DNA of 64,000 nt, taken from positions 186,001 to 250,000 of the forward strand of contig CAWBKW010000002.1 of assembly GCA_963789515.1 (NCBI GenBank). The letters are read 5' to 3'. The translations under genes and the position numbers were made by a program. Of this stretch, positions 48,633 to 59,441 are shown in pieces; position 1 is the stretch's first letter; each line of letters opens with the position of its first letter. Origin of the DNA: JBAXEO01 sp963789515. GTDB lineage: Bacteria; Actinomycetota; Coriobacteriia; Anaerosomatales; JAAXUF01. The notes beneath the pieces are model-generated. The model saw only the letters and a program-made list of their open reading frames with translations, searched no databases and was not told the origin of the DNA.

Positions 48633-49650
48633 GGCTTCTCGTATGCGGCGGCGCCGGGTTCATCGGCTCCGCCTTCGTCCGGCGCATGCTCGCCAAGCAC
48701 GCCGACTGGGAGATCGTCTGCTACGACAAGCTCACCTACGCCGGCAACCTCGAGAACCTGCTGCCGGTCGCCGAGGACCCGCGCTACAGCTTCGTGCAGG
48801 GCTGCATCTGCGACGCGGCCGCCGTGCGACGCGGCGATCGACGGCGCCGGCGGCGTCGACGCGATCGTGAACTTCGCCGCCGAGACCCACGTCGACCGCT
48901 CGATCGACGACCCCGAGTCGTTCCTGCGCACCGACATCTTCGGCACGCACACGCTGCTCGAGGCCGTGCGCGAGCGCGGCATCGGCCGCATGGTGCAGGT
49001 CTCGACCGACGAGGTCTACGGCTCCATCGACGAGCGGCTCCTTCTGCGAGACCGACCGCATCCACCCGTCGAGTCCCTACTCGGCGAGCAAGGCCGGCGG
49101 CGACCTGCAGGTGCTCGCGTACCACACCACCTTCGGCACGCCGGCGATCATCACGCGCGGCTCCAACACCTACGGGCCGTACCAGTATCCCGAGAAGCTC
49201 ATCCCGCTGTTCGTGACCAACGCGCTCGAGGGCGGCAAGCTGCCGCTCTACGGCGACGGCCTCAACGTGCGCGACTGGCTCCACGTCGACGACCACGCCG
49301 ACGGCATCGAGGCGGCGCTGCTGCACGGCTGCCCCGGCGAGGTCTACAACATCGGCGGCGGCAACGAGCGCACCAACCTCGAGATCACCGCAGATCATCC
49401 TCGACGAGCTCGGGCTGGACTTCGACGCGACCGTCAAGCGCGTCACCGACCGCCCCGGCCACGACCGCCGCTACTCGATCGCTGCGCCAAGGCGCGCGAG
49501 GACCTGGGCTGGCAGCCGTCGGTCGACTTCGAGGCGGCCTGCGCGACACCATCCGCTGGTACCGCGACAACGGCGAGTGGTGGGGCAAGCTCAAGCACCA
49601 CGAGCGACTTCGCCGACTGGCGCAAGCGCTGGTACGACGACCGTGCCTAG
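48629..49650 (+). CDS. rmlB: dTDP-glucose 4,6-dehydratase (about six indels)
   Basis: Second step of dTDP-rhamnose synthesis. LLVCGGAGFIGSAFVRRMLA is the cofactor site; YDKLTYAGNLENLLPV, NFAAETHVDRSIDDP, VSTDEVYGS, SPYSASKAGGDL, RGSNTYGPYQYPEKLIPLF and GRPGHDRRYSI-like DRPGHDRRYSI are canonical RmlB motifs. Indels near 48830, 49037, 49391, 49483 (-1), 49540 (-1) and 49609 break the frame. About 335 residues, ending RWYDDRA. Confidence 0.9.
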
Positions 49651-50553
49651 CACCGCTCCACCCCGCCGCGACGCGCGCGCCTACCTGATCGCCGGCGCGG
49701 GCGGCATGCTCGGCACCGCGCTGCAGCGCGTCCTCGCCGAGCGCGGCGCGCGTCTTCTCGGCGCCCGGCCGAGGGCGAGTTCGACATCACCGACCCGGTC
49801 GCCGTGCGCCACCGGCGTCGCGGACTTCGCCGCCGGGCTCGCGCCGGGCACGCGCGGCGTGCTGCTCAACGCCGCCGCCTACACCAACGTCGAGGCCGCC
49901 GAGGACGAACGCCGAGCTCGCCTACCTCGTCAACTCGCACGGCCCCGCGCTGCTCGCGCGCGAGGCGCGCGAGCAGGGGCTGGCGTTCGTCCACGTCTCC
50001 ACCGACTTCGTCTTCGACGGCCGCAAGCAGGGCGCCTACACCGAGGCCGACGACACCAACCCGCTGTCGGTCTACGGCGCCTCCAAGCTCGCCGGCGAGC
50101 TCGCGGTCGAGCAGGAGTATCCCGGAGGCCATCATCGCGCGCACGGCGTGGGTCTTCGGCCCCGGCGGCGTGAACTTCCCGGTCAAGATCGTCGCTGCCG
50201 CGCGCACGCGGCCGTCGCTCTCGGTGGTCACCGACGAGGTCGGCTCGCCCACCTACACGCTGGACCTGGCTGCAGGGCTGCTCGGCCTGGTCGACGCCGG
50301 CGCGAGCGGGCTCTACCACCTCGCGGGCTCGGGCTCGTGCTCGCGCTTCGAGCTCGCGCGGCGCGACGCTCGCGCTCGCGGGGCTGGGCGCGGTCACGCT
50401 CGAGCCGGTCACGAGCGACGCGTTTCCCATGAAGGCGGCGCGGCCGCTCAACTCGGTGCTGGACTGCTCCAAGGCGGCCGCGCTCGGCGTCACGATGCCC
50501 GAGTGGCCGGACGCCTTGGGCGCTTCGCGGCATCAGGCGCGCTGGCGGGCTAG
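49643..50553 (+). CDS. rmlD: dTDP-4-dehydrorhamnose reductase (several indels)
   Basis: Final step of dTDP-L-rhamnose synthesis. YLIAGAGGMLGTALQRVLAE is the NADPH site, with LNAAAYTNVEAAEDE, VHVSTDFVFDGRKQGAYTEA, YGASKLAGELAVEQEYP and ARTAWVFGPGGVNFPV following, all canonical for RmlD. At least five indels are needed (near 49755, 49808, 49910, 50126 and 50368). GTG 49643 overlaps the rmlB stop. The product is about 300 residues, ending FAASGALAG. Confidence 0.86.
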
Positions 50554-50594
50554 ACCGTCCGTCGCGCCGGTTGAAGTCGGGTAGAATCAGCCGC

Positions 50595-51425
50595 ATGAGC
50601 CAACCATCCAGTCCAGAGGTCGACGTGGTCATCGTCGTCCACAACGCAGGCGAACTCCTGCGGCCGGTCGTGGACCAGGCGGTCGCGCAGGCCGGGATGG
50701 ACCAGGTCTGGGTCATGGACGCCGAGAGTACCGACGGCAGCGCCGCTGCGATCGCCGGCAGCATCCCGCCGGGCCACCTGCGTGCGGTGCCGAACAAGGG
50801 ATTCTCGGCGAGCAACAACCGCGGCATCGAGCTGACCAGCTCGCCGTTCGTGCTGCTGCTCAATCCGGACGCGGTGCTGCGGAAGGGCGCGCTGGACGCG
50901 CTGCTCGAGAGCGCGAAGCGCAATCCGCGCGCCGGCATCATCGGGCCGGCCATCCTCAACCCCGATGGCTCGGCGCAGGCGAACGCGTGGGGACGCTTCC
51001 CGTCGCTGTGGTCGTTCCTCTGGCTGCGCGTCTGGCGCTTCGCGAAGCGCGTGCGCGGCAACCGGCAGTTGTCGCCGAGGATCCCGACACACACCAAGCC
51101 GGTCGACTGGGTGACCGGGGCGTGCATGCTGGTGCGGCGCGCGGCGATCGAGGACGTCGGGCATGATGGACGAGGAGTTCTTCATCTACTGGGAAGACAC
51201 CGAGTGGTGCCACCGCATGCACGACCACGGCTGGCAGGTGCTCGTGGAGCCGGCGGCCTCGGTGGTCCACTATCGCGGGGTGTCGGCGGCGCCGGTCGGC
51301 TTCGTGGCGCAGGCGTACCGCGACTCGCTCGACCACTACTGCGACCTGTACGGACTCTGGGGGCTGCAGGCCGCCGTCAACCTGCTGCGCGTGGCTGCGT
51401 CGGCGCGACGGGGCGCGACCGCTGA
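50595..51425 (+). CDS. GT2 glycosyltransferase, WbbL/rhamnosyltransferase-like (indels)
   Basis: About 275 residues. VDVVIVVHNAGELLRPVVDQ, VWVMDAESTDGSA, VPNKGFSASNNRGIELT, LLLNPDAVLRKGALDALLES and FFIYWEDTEWCHRMHDHGWQ are the family motifs. A +1 G near 51163 breaks the frame; the 3' end is unclear, since one further indel would put the stop at 51425, exactly where the next gene starts. It follows the rml genes by 41 bases and has a TAGAAT-like -10 (50582-50587) just upstream. Confidence 0.8.
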   Translation: MSQPSSPEVDVVIVVHNAGELLRPVVDQAVAQAGMDQVWVMDAESTDGSAAAIAGSIPPGHLRAVPNKGFSASNNRGIELTSSPFVLLLNPDAVLRKGALDALLESAKRNPRAGIIGPAILNPDGSAQANAWGRFPSLWSFLWLRVWRFAKRVRGNRQLSPRIPTHTKPVDWVTGACMLVRRAAIEDVGHDGRGVLHLLGRHRVVPPHARPRLAGARGAGGLGGPLSRGVGGAGRLRGAGVPRLARPLLRPVRTLGAAGRRQPAARGCVGATGRDR

Positions 51426-52569
51426 TGGACGGACGGCTTCGCGTCCTGCTGGACTGCCGCATGGCCACGTGGACCGGCGTGGGCCGCTACACCACCGGGC
51501 TGGCCCGCGCGCTCGCCGGCATCGAGGGAGTCGAGCTCATCCAGGTCACGGCCGCCGGCGAAGCGCCTCCGGTCGCCGCCCGCACGCACTCCGACGCTGA
51601 CGCCGGGACCTTCTCGGTCCCCGAGCCCCTCGCGGCGTCGAAGAGCCCGTTCTCGCTCGGCGGCGCGCGCGAGCTCGCCCGCCTCGCGCGCGAGGTCGGC
51701 GCCGGACGTCATCCACTGCCCGCACTTCCCGACGCCGATGCCGCCGTCCGCACCCGCTCGTGGTCACCATGCACGACCTGACCCCGCTGGTCGTGCCGGG
51801 GATCATGCCCTCGGCGGCCAGGCGCGCCGGGTACCGCTGGTGGAACCGCCGAGCGGTGCGTGTCGCCGACCGCATCATCACCGACGCCACGTTCACCGTC
51901 GGCGAGATCGAGCGCGTCTTCCCCGCCGCCGCCGGGCGCATCACCGCCATCCCGCTCGGCGTCGACGACTTCGCCTCCGGTCCCGTGGGTCCGCTCCCGG
52001 AGCCGCTGCGCTCACTCGCCGAGAAGCCCTACCTGCTCTCGATGGGCTCGACCCGCGGCCACAAGGACCTGCCGACGCTGCTGTCCGCCTTCGCGGCCAT
52101 CGCGCCGGCGCGACCCGAGCTGCGGCTGCTGCTGGTGGGCGCCGAGGAGCCCGGCTACCTCGATCGCGTCCTCGCCGATGCGGCCCCGGCAGTCCGCGAG
52201 CGCGTGGCCTTCACCGGCCGCGTCGACGACGGGGCACTGCGCGCGCTCATGGCCGGGGCGGCCGTGTTCGTGTTCCCGTCGCGCTACGAGGGATTCGGCC
52301 TGCCGCCGCTCGAGGCGATGGCGCTCGGTACGCCTGCGGTGGTCGCCGAGCGGCATCGCTGCCCGAGGTCGTGGGCGAGGGCGCGCTGACCTTCGCCGCC
52401 GGCGACTCCCGGGCCCTCGCGAGTCGCGATCGAGTCGCTGCTCGACGACGCCGACCTGCGCGAGCGCATGAGCGCGGCAGGGCTGGCGCGGGCGAGCGAG
52501 CTCACGTGGGCGCGCACGGCGGCTGCCACGGTGGACGTGTACCGGCAGGCGGCCGGCCGCCTGAGCTAG
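51425..52569 (+). CDS. GT4 glycosyltransferase, mannosyltransferase-like (several indels)
   Basis: About 378 residues. The start RVLLDCRMATWTGVGRYTTG is typical of GT4 mannosyl- and rhamnosyltransferases. VTMHDLTPLVVPGIMP, ADRIITDATFTVGEIERVFP, YLLSMGSTRGHKDLPTLLSA and VFPSRYEGFGLPPLEAMALG (the EX7E donor motif) follow. Frame changes near 51710, 51752, 52352 and 52425 split it; the end is ELTWARTAAATVDVYRQAAG. It overlaps the preceding GT2 gene. Confidence 0.82.
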
Positions 52570-52650
52570 GCGCCGCTGCGAGCGTTGCGGAGCCCGCCGG
52601 CTCCCGCTGCGCGCCTCAGCGGGGGAGTGCGCGCTCAGGTATCCTGTGTG

Positions 52651-54571
52651 ATGCGCACCTTCAGTTCGACGTTGGGATGCTCAGAGTTGCTCAAGAAGAT
52701 CTCCCGCTTCATCAACGACACCCTGCGAATCGACGCGATTCGCCGCATGTTGACCATCGTCGACGTCAAGAAGAGCGAGATCCTCGGGCTCGTCTCCTTC
52801 GCCGTCGCCTTCGCCTTCTTCGAGGGCATCGGGCTGTCGCTGCTGCTGCCGATCCTGCAGTACGCGGAAGGTGCCGCGTACGCGGCTCCGGGCGCCGGCG
52901 GCCAGACGGCCTTCACTCAGAGCTCGGGCATCTTCTGGCGGACGGCCGCCTCGGTGCTGGCGTACCTTCACATCCCTCAGACTCTGGCGGTGCTGCTCCT
53001 TCTCGCGTTCATCCCGATCCTCCTGCGGCAAGTGGTCTTCTACTACAACGCGTGGTACTCGGCGGTCGTCGCCGGCCGCATCGGCCTGCGGATGAGGATG
53101 CAGACCCTCGACGCGACGCTCTCGGCCGACCCGGAGTTCTTCTCGCGCCACGCGGTGGGCGACCTGGTGGGCGTCGTCATCAACCAGACCACGGCAGCCG
53201 GGCAAGCCGTCCTCGCCGTCATCAAGCAGCTGTCGATCGCGCTGCTGATCGCGGTGTACGTGGCGATCCTGCTGGCGATCTCGGTGCCGCTGACGCTGAT
53301 CGCCGTGGTGTTCGCGGGCGTCGTCTCGATCGTGGTCAAGTCGAGCCTGACCAAGACGCGCGACTTCGCGCGTGGTGTCGGCCCGGGTCAATCAGGAGAT
53401 GATGGGCAAGATCGTCGAGCGGTTCGGGATGATCACGGCTCATCAAGATCCGGGACCAGAAGCGCGTCGAGTCCAAAGCGCATCGAGGACTTCTCCGAGA
53501 CGATGCGCGACATCAGCGTCAAGCTGGCGCGGCTCGGCGCCAACATCGAGGTCACCGCCGATCCGGTGCTGATGCTCTCGGTGTTCGTGACGCTCTACGT
53601 GGGCATCGCCATGCTGGGCATGACGCTCGCGCAGCTCGGCCTGCTGCTGTTCGTGCTGAACCGGCTCAACGCCAAGGTCAAGGAGTTCAACCACGGGCGC
53701 AACGCGATCTCCACGAACGTGGCCGGGCTTGCAGCTGGTCAGGGAGACCACCGCCGATGCCGAGGCCTCGAACACGATCCGGTCGGGGCCGGTGCCCTTC
53801 GAGGCGCTCAAGCAGGAGATCGTTCTGACCGACGTCGAGTTCGAGTTCCCGGACCGCTACTTCCCCGACGGCACGATCCAGTCCAAGGGCAAGTCGGTCC
53901 TGAGGGGCGTGTCGGCGACGATCCCGGTGGGCTCGTTCACCGCGATCGTGGGCCATTCGGGAGCCGGCAAGTCGACGCTCGTGGAGCTGCTGCCGCGCTT
54001 GCGCGACGCCAACGCCGGCTCCATCACGTTCGACGGGGTGGGCGTCAAGGAGTTCAACGTGGGCTCGCTTCGCAAGGGCATCGGCTATCTGACTCAGAGC
54101 GCGATGCTGTTCAACGACAGCGTGCGGGAGAACCTGATCTACGGCCTCGACTTCGAGCCGACCGACGCGCAGATCCGCGACGCGCTCGAAGGCGCGTACG
54201 CCACGTTCGTCTACGACCTGCCGCACGGCCTGGAGACCAAGCTGGGCGACCGCGGCGTGCGGTTCTCCGGCGGGGAGCGCCAGCGGATCGGTCTGGCGCG
54301 CGTGCTGCTGGACGGCAGCTCCATCCTGATTCTGGACGAGCCGACCAGTGCGCTGGACTCGGAGTCCGAGGTCTTCATCCAGGAGGCGCTGGCGAAACTG
54401 AGCGGGAAGAAGACGATCATCGTCATCGCGCACCGGCTGGCGACCGTCATCAAGGCCGACCAGTTGCTGGTGGTGTCCGACGGCAAGATCGTCGAGCGGG
54501 GAACGCACGAGGAGCTGGTCGCCCAGGCGGGGGCGTATCAGAAGCTGTTCGAGAGCCAGTTGATGGCGTAG
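52651..54571 (+). CDS. ABC transporter, MsbA/PglK-like flippase (about three indels)
   Basis: Single-chain exporter of about 640 residues that probably flips a lipid-linked glycan. The membrane domain has an N-terminal amphipathic stretch, then about six helices (SFAVAFAFFEGIGLSLLLPI to TLYVGIAMLGMTLAQLGLLL). The ATPase has Walker A GHSGAGKST, a Q-loop LTQSAMLF, signature RFSGGERQRIGLARVLLDG, Walker B ILILDEPTSALD and IAHRLATVI. Indels near 53378, 53440 and 53730 split it. ATG 52651 is the likely start. Confidence 0.87.
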
Positions 54572-54618
54572 AACCGGGCCGGACGCACAATTCGGCTGGT
54601 CCTTTCGGAAGGAACGGT

Positions 54619-55507
54619 ATGGCTGGAACGTATTCCATAGGGCTCGCTCGCTGGCTGCCAAAGGCAGTGGATATCTCGACGTGTCGACCGCACTGAATGC
54701 GTCGGTCTCAGCCAGTCTTCAGAATTCCCTGGAGTTGGAGATTGACGCGTGGCGCCGTGAAGAACTGTTGCTGCCCCGATACTCGGATCCGCGTGCGCTC
54801 AACAGATACGAACAGAAGGTGTACTCGCAAGACGGCGGGGACGGAATACTGCGTGAAATCTTCCGGCGGGTTGGGGAGGGAACAAGGTACTTTGTTGAGT
54901 TCGGCATCGGGAACGGCCTCGAGAACAATTCAGCTTTTCTGGTCGTTCAGGGCTGGAGTGGTCTGTGGATCGATGGCGATGTCGAGAGTGTCGCGTGCGC
55001 TTCCGATACTTTCAAGGAACCAGTCGCGGCAGCGAGACTGAGAATCCTGAATTCGTTCATAACTGCGGAGAACATCGAGACATTGTTCGTTGAGGGCGGC
55101 GTCCCAGAAGAGCCTGCGTTACTGTCGATAGACATCGACGGGAATGACTACTGGGTCTGGAACGCCATGGAGGCGTATCGTCCCCGCGTCGTCGAAGTCG
55201 AATACAACAGTATGTTCCCAGCCGATTGCTCCTGGGTGATGGAGTACAACCCGGAGCATCTGTGGCAGGCAAACAGCTACTTCGGAGCGAGTCTGAAGTC
55301 CCTCGCAGTCTTGCCAGCGGAAAGGGATACACACTTGTGGCCTGCGCGCTTGCCGGGACCAATGCGTTCTTCGTCAGAGACGATCTCGTCGATGACCAGT
55401 TCGCTGGCCCCTTCACAGCCGAAAGCCTATATCAGCCGGCGCGGTACTTCCTGCTCGGTGAGAAGACAGGGCACGTTCGCGCCTACGGGCCAGCAAAGGG
55501 AATCTGA
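54619..55507 (+). CDS. FkbM-like SAM methyltransferase (one or two indels)
   Basis: About 295 residues. YSQDGGDGILREIFRR, TRYFVEFGIGNGLENNSAFL, GWSGLWIDGD and LLSIDIDGNDYWVWNAM resemble FkbM-type methyltransferases of surface glycan clusters. A lost G near 55313 separates LAVL from ASGKGYTLVACALAGTNAFF. ATG 54619 has a very good GGAAGGAAC site but needs a -1 in an AAA run near 54661 to join; GTG 54681 opens the frame without it. Base composition drops here compared with the genes before. Confidence 0.72.
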
Positions 55508-55548
55508 CTCTTCCCCCGGGGGCGTCGGTGCAGTAGCAGGGAGTAACA

Positions 55549-56398
55549 GTGACTCAATTCAACCGCACTCCGCATATCGTGGACTTCCAGGACCCGGAGC
55601 TGAGCCAGCTTGCGCTCGCATGATGGATGCCGAGTCACCTGAGTACCTGAGCCGATATCCCGAGGTCGTGTGGTCATCAACCCATCGCAAGTGGTGGGAG
55701 TGGGCGATGGTCCTCAAGGCGGCCAGACACTACGGTTTCCTGCGGAAGGACTACACGGCCCTTGCGATTGGCGCTGGGCACGAGCCACTGCTGTATGCGC
55801 TCGCCAATGAGCTCCGCATGACTGTCGCGACCGATATGTATGGTCAGACGCACTTTGCAGCCGAGGCCGGTGCCGAGATGCTTCGTGACCCCAGCGCCCT
55901 CGCGGTCTTCGACTACGACCGCCGCGGCCTCTTGGTGGCGAACGCCGATGCGTGCGTTCTGCCGTTTGCCGACGGGAGCTTCGACTTTCTTTCAGCACTT
56001 CTTCACTTGAGCACTTCGGGCGGTCCGCGCGAATTGCTGGAGGCTATGCGAGAGGCGTATAGAGTCCTCAGGCCGGGCGGGGCCTACGCGTTGGCGACTG
56101 AGTATCTCTTCCACGACGCGTCGTGCGGGCGAAAGCGGGACTCGCGCGAGGCAATCCTCAGTGAAGTGTTCACAAGCGTGGAAGTGATGGACCTGATCAT
56201 CAACGGGGCAGGCTTTGGTCTGGCGGAAGGGATCGATTTTGCGGTCGACGAGTCGGAGATAACAAATGTCTTCGACACACAGACATGGGCTCCGGAACAG
56301 GTGATCTCTCGCCTCACGTGTGGTTGAGGTGGGGCGATTCTATGTTCACGTCGATCTTCCTCGTCCTGTTCAAGCCGGAAAGGCCGGGCTCGCTCTAG
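55549..56398 (+). CDS. Class I SAM methyltransferase, duplicated pair copy 1 (two indels)
   Basis: About 282 residues, a paralogue of the gene at 56815. GTG 55549 has a GCAGGGAG site and gives a start (VDFQDPELSQLAL) that matches the paralogue's HFSDEDLTSVAL. A -1 near 55620 is needed before the shared RKWWEWAMVLKAAR. LAIGAGHEPLLYAL is the SAM site and AYRVLRPGGAYALATEYLFH the late strand. A lost G near 56300 hides the true end (LSPHVWLRWGDSMFTSIF and on to a stop at 56398), again as in copy 2. Confidence 0.75.
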
Positions 56399-56559
56399 AT
56401 CTGGTCATCCGCGGGCCAGGGCCCCACGGCGGCGCGCGGAATGCACGGCGCCGTAGCTGGGGGACTCGGGCTGCTTCCACCGACTCAAGCCGGCCAACCG
56501 GTCGGCGTAGTCTTGTGAAGAGCGGTGCGGAGTCCAGTCCCAACCTCGGCGCGCTCACC

Positions 56560-56700
56560 GGTTGTCAAGCCGAACAGGAGAATGCGACCCGGCGGGTCAG
56601 ACGCTGAGGGCACCAACAGCAACGACGCCGACGATGCCCAGGCGCTGAAGCAGCAGTAAGCTGAGGACCATGGGCAACACGACGGACGTGGCGAATGCCA
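56560..56700 (-). pseudogene. Eroded remnant of a wzx flippase 3' region
   Basis: In this 416-base gap (56399-56814) three short blocks match, in the same order and orientation, three separate parts of the wzx gene at 57794-59252: 56560-56590 matches about 57791-57820 (the gene end), 56620-56665 matches about 58043-58090, and 56665-56700 matches about 58384-58418. Read on the minus strand, the two inner blocks give ATSVVLPM joined directly to VLSLLLLQRLGIVGVV, against ATSAVMPM and LVLSLLLVQRFGILGVV in the intact protein. The copy has lost the rest by internal deletions. Nothing else was recognised in the gap. Confidence 0.65.
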
Positions 56701-56814
56701 CCCCTGCCATGATCGCAGTTGAAGGATCACACCGACCAAGAACGGGGCCGCAGACCGGCCGCTGCGCAAGATGGTAGAATCCTGGACTCGCTTCTCCTTC
56801 TCATTGGAGCGGAA

Positions 56815-57621
56815 ATGGTCGGCAACTGCACTCCACGACCAGCGCACTTCAGCGACGAAGATCTGACCTCGGTCGCCCTGGATTTGTTGGGCCTACCTGA
56901 GAGTGACTGGGCGCTGCTTTGCCGCAAGTGGTGGGAATGGGCAATGGTCATGAAGGCGGCGCGCGACTACGGCATGCTAAGCCGCGATAAGAGCGCGATT
57001 GGCATCGCCAGTGGGCATGAAACGCCGGTGTTCGAACTCTCCAGACGCATGCGCATGATCATCGCCACTGATCTCTACGGCGGAACTCAATTCAGTGGCG
57101 ATGAGGCCGACCCGGCAATGCTCAAAGATCCGACGTCCTTCTACTCCAAGGATTTCGACCGCGCACGCCTCGTCGTTGCGAACATGGACGCGCGAGCACT
57201 CGCGTTTGGAGATGAGTCGTTCGACTTTGCCTTCAGTTGCTCTTCCATCGAGCACTTTGGGTCTGGGGAAGAGATTGTGAGGTCCATGAAAGAGGCCTAT
57301 CGGGTCTTGCGGCCTGGCGGCGTCTATGCCTTCTCCGTCGACTACTTGTACAGCCAGCCCCTCCCAATACCGCGGCAACGCAGGAAGGGAATGCTGGGCG
57401 AGTTCCTGACGCGCCGAGAGATCACCAAGTACCTCATCGACGCGACCCCGTTCGAGCTCGACGCTCCGATAGACTTCGAGGTCCGCGACGCGCCGTTCAA
57501 TGTCTTCGATCTCGATACGTGGACCCCATCGCCGGAAACCGATGGGTTCTTCCCCCATCTGTGGCTCCACAGTGGCAAGTCACTTGTCACTTCTCTCTTC
57601 ATTGCGCTCGTGAAGCGTTGA
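56815..57621 (+). CDS. Class I SAM methyltransferase, duplicated pair copy 2
   Basis: Protein of 268 residues with an intact frame. RKWWEWAMVMKAARDYGML (about 38-56), IGIASGHETPVFELS as the SAM-binding strand, FDFAFSCSSIEHFGSGEEIV and AYRVLRPGGVYAFSVDYLYS define a class I methyltransferase. The C-terminal FFPHLWLHSGKSLVTSLFIA is shared with copy 1. ATG 56815 has GGAGC just upstream and a TAGAAT hexamer at 56774-56779. The methyl acceptor, probably a glycan sugar, is unknown. Confidence 0.85.
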   Translation: MVGNCTPRPAHFSDEDLTSVALDLLGLPESDWALLCRKWWEWAMVMKAARDYGMLSRDKSAIGIASGHETPVFELSRRMRMIIATDLYGGTQFSGDEADPAMLKDPTSFYSKDFDRARLVVANMDARALAFGDESFDFAFSCSSIEHFGSGEEIVRSMKEAYRVLRPGGVYAFSVDYLYSQPLPIPRQRRKGMLGEFLTRREITKYLIDATPFELDAPIDFEVRDAPFNVFDLDTWTPSPETDGFFPHLWLHSGKSLVTSLFIALVKR

Positions 57622-57793
57622 GTGACCCCGGTTCTCATCTGGAAGAAACCACCTTCGGGCTGCTCGCTACATGCGAGGGGAGCAGCAGGTGGGTCGCGAC
57701 CTGCAGCGGCCCACCCGGACGATCAGACGCGGGGCAGGACCCGGCGAACGGAAGCGAGAAGCCCCCCAGTGACCTCGCTGCGTTCATCGCCAG

Positions 57794-59252
57794 TTAGGCC
57801 GAACCTGAAGAATGCGACCCAGTACAGCCCCACACAGACGGTACCGGCACGGCGACTCCCAAGAGCCGATTCATGAGCACGGTTTCTCGGAGCATCAGAC
57901 CGACCAGGGCGGGGATGACCAGAAGCGGGTAGGCGGGCAAGACTATCTCTTTGAGCCACCGGCCGGCTGATATCCCGACTATCCTGAGCTGCATCCTCAC
58001 GTGGAACGGGTAGTCGACGAGATAGGGGATTGAAGTGCCCAATACCACTCCGAGTATGCCGAAGCGCTGAACCAGTAGCAGACTCAGCACGAGATTCCCG
58101 AGCGTAATCGCCAATACATAGGGCAGCCGCTCGGGAAGCCTTCCTTTTCCTGTGATGATGCTGTCGCCGAGTGTCGCGGTGGCCATGAACAGCTGCGGGA
58201 GAATCAGGATCTGAGCGTTGAGTGACTGCGTCACAAATAGAGGTCCAAGCCACCGGAGAATGAGCGGTTTGGCCAGGACGATCAGAGTCACCACGATTGG
58301 CGTTATCAGCGCGACGGTGTACTTCGTGCCCCGCATGAACAGCGACTGCAGGGAATCCTGTCTGTCGTTGGCATCAAGATGTGAGGCCATGGGCATTACG
58401 GCGGACGTCGCGAATCCGGTCAGCTGGGCGACGAACCCCTGGAACTTCCCTGCCGCTTCATAAAGGGCGATGGACGCGGCCCCCACGAAGACTCCAAGCA
58501 CCAGCCGGTCGGTCTGTTGATAGACGATCACGCCGGCGATCTGGATAGCAGAAATCGCCCAGCTGAACATGAAGATCGAACGCAGCGCGTGTCTTCTCGC
58601 CCGCAAGGGTGAGACCGAAACCCCATGCAACTCGCGCCGCGCGCGGGCAACTGAGAACAGCGTTCCCGTCACTCCCACGAGGCCGCTCAGGGCCATCAGG
58701 ACCACCGGGCCTTGATGACGTGAGTAGCACCAGGACGATGGCTGCCACGTTGCCGAGTGTCACTCCCAGACCCACCTTGGCCATGAAGGTGTATTTCTGG
58801 AACCCAACAAGAACGTACGTCGCGGTCGCCGCCGGCCATAGCCACAGCTGGAAGATCGCGCCGACGAAGAACAGGTTTCGGAGAAGAGCTGCACCCGCAG
58901 CATCCACGTGGAAGAATTGTCCTCCGTAGACGCCCATGAAGACCATGATCGAGGCAATCACCACGCCGATAACGGCGTAGAAAGCTAGTGCCGTTGAGGC
59001 GAGGACCGCGATGTCCTCGTGGTTCTCGCTGGCGGACTTCTCGGCAACCAGTTTGGCGAGGGCGGTCCCCACGCCGAAGTCGAGGAGGGCTGCGTAGCTA
59101 GCGACCGAACCGGCGAGTAGGTAGAGGCCGTAGTCGGTCAGCCCGAATGCGCGGATCAAGAAGGGCATGAACACGAACGCTGAAGCCATCGCTGTGAACT
59201 GCGCGATTCCGTTCGCGAGAGTGTTGAGCACGATTCGCCGCTTCTCGCTCAC
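57794..59252 (-). CDS. Wzx/MATE-like polysaccharide flippase (one indel)
   Basis: Integral membrane protein of about 485 residues with about twelve helices, probably a lipid-linked oligosaccharide flippase of the polysaccharide biosynthesis family. It opens VLNTLANGIAQFTAMASAFV, has FGLTDYGLYLLAGSVASY in helix two, and TDRLVLGVFVGAASIALYEA in the middle. GTG 59252 has GAGGAG upstream. A single indel near 58705 splits the frame. It converges with the methyltransferase pair, and a broken copy lies beside copy 1. Confidence 0.82.
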
Positions 59253-59441
59253 GTCACACTCCTCATCTTGTGCCTGCCAGAGGGTCTTCGAAGGCGCCCA
59301 ACCCGCGCTGTCTTCCGAGGACTTCAAGCCCCGAATGATATCCTGAGCGAACCGCAGGAGTGAGTGTACAAGAAGCGCGTCGATGGACGTTGGCACCAGC
59401 GACGGGCTGGAAGCGTCGAATGCGAGTGGAGGAGGGCAGCA

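Noticed and set aside
54619..54696. A 25-codon peptide with a strong ribosome site
   Set aside because: It is more simply the true 5' end of the FkbM-like gene interrupted by a missing base near 54661.
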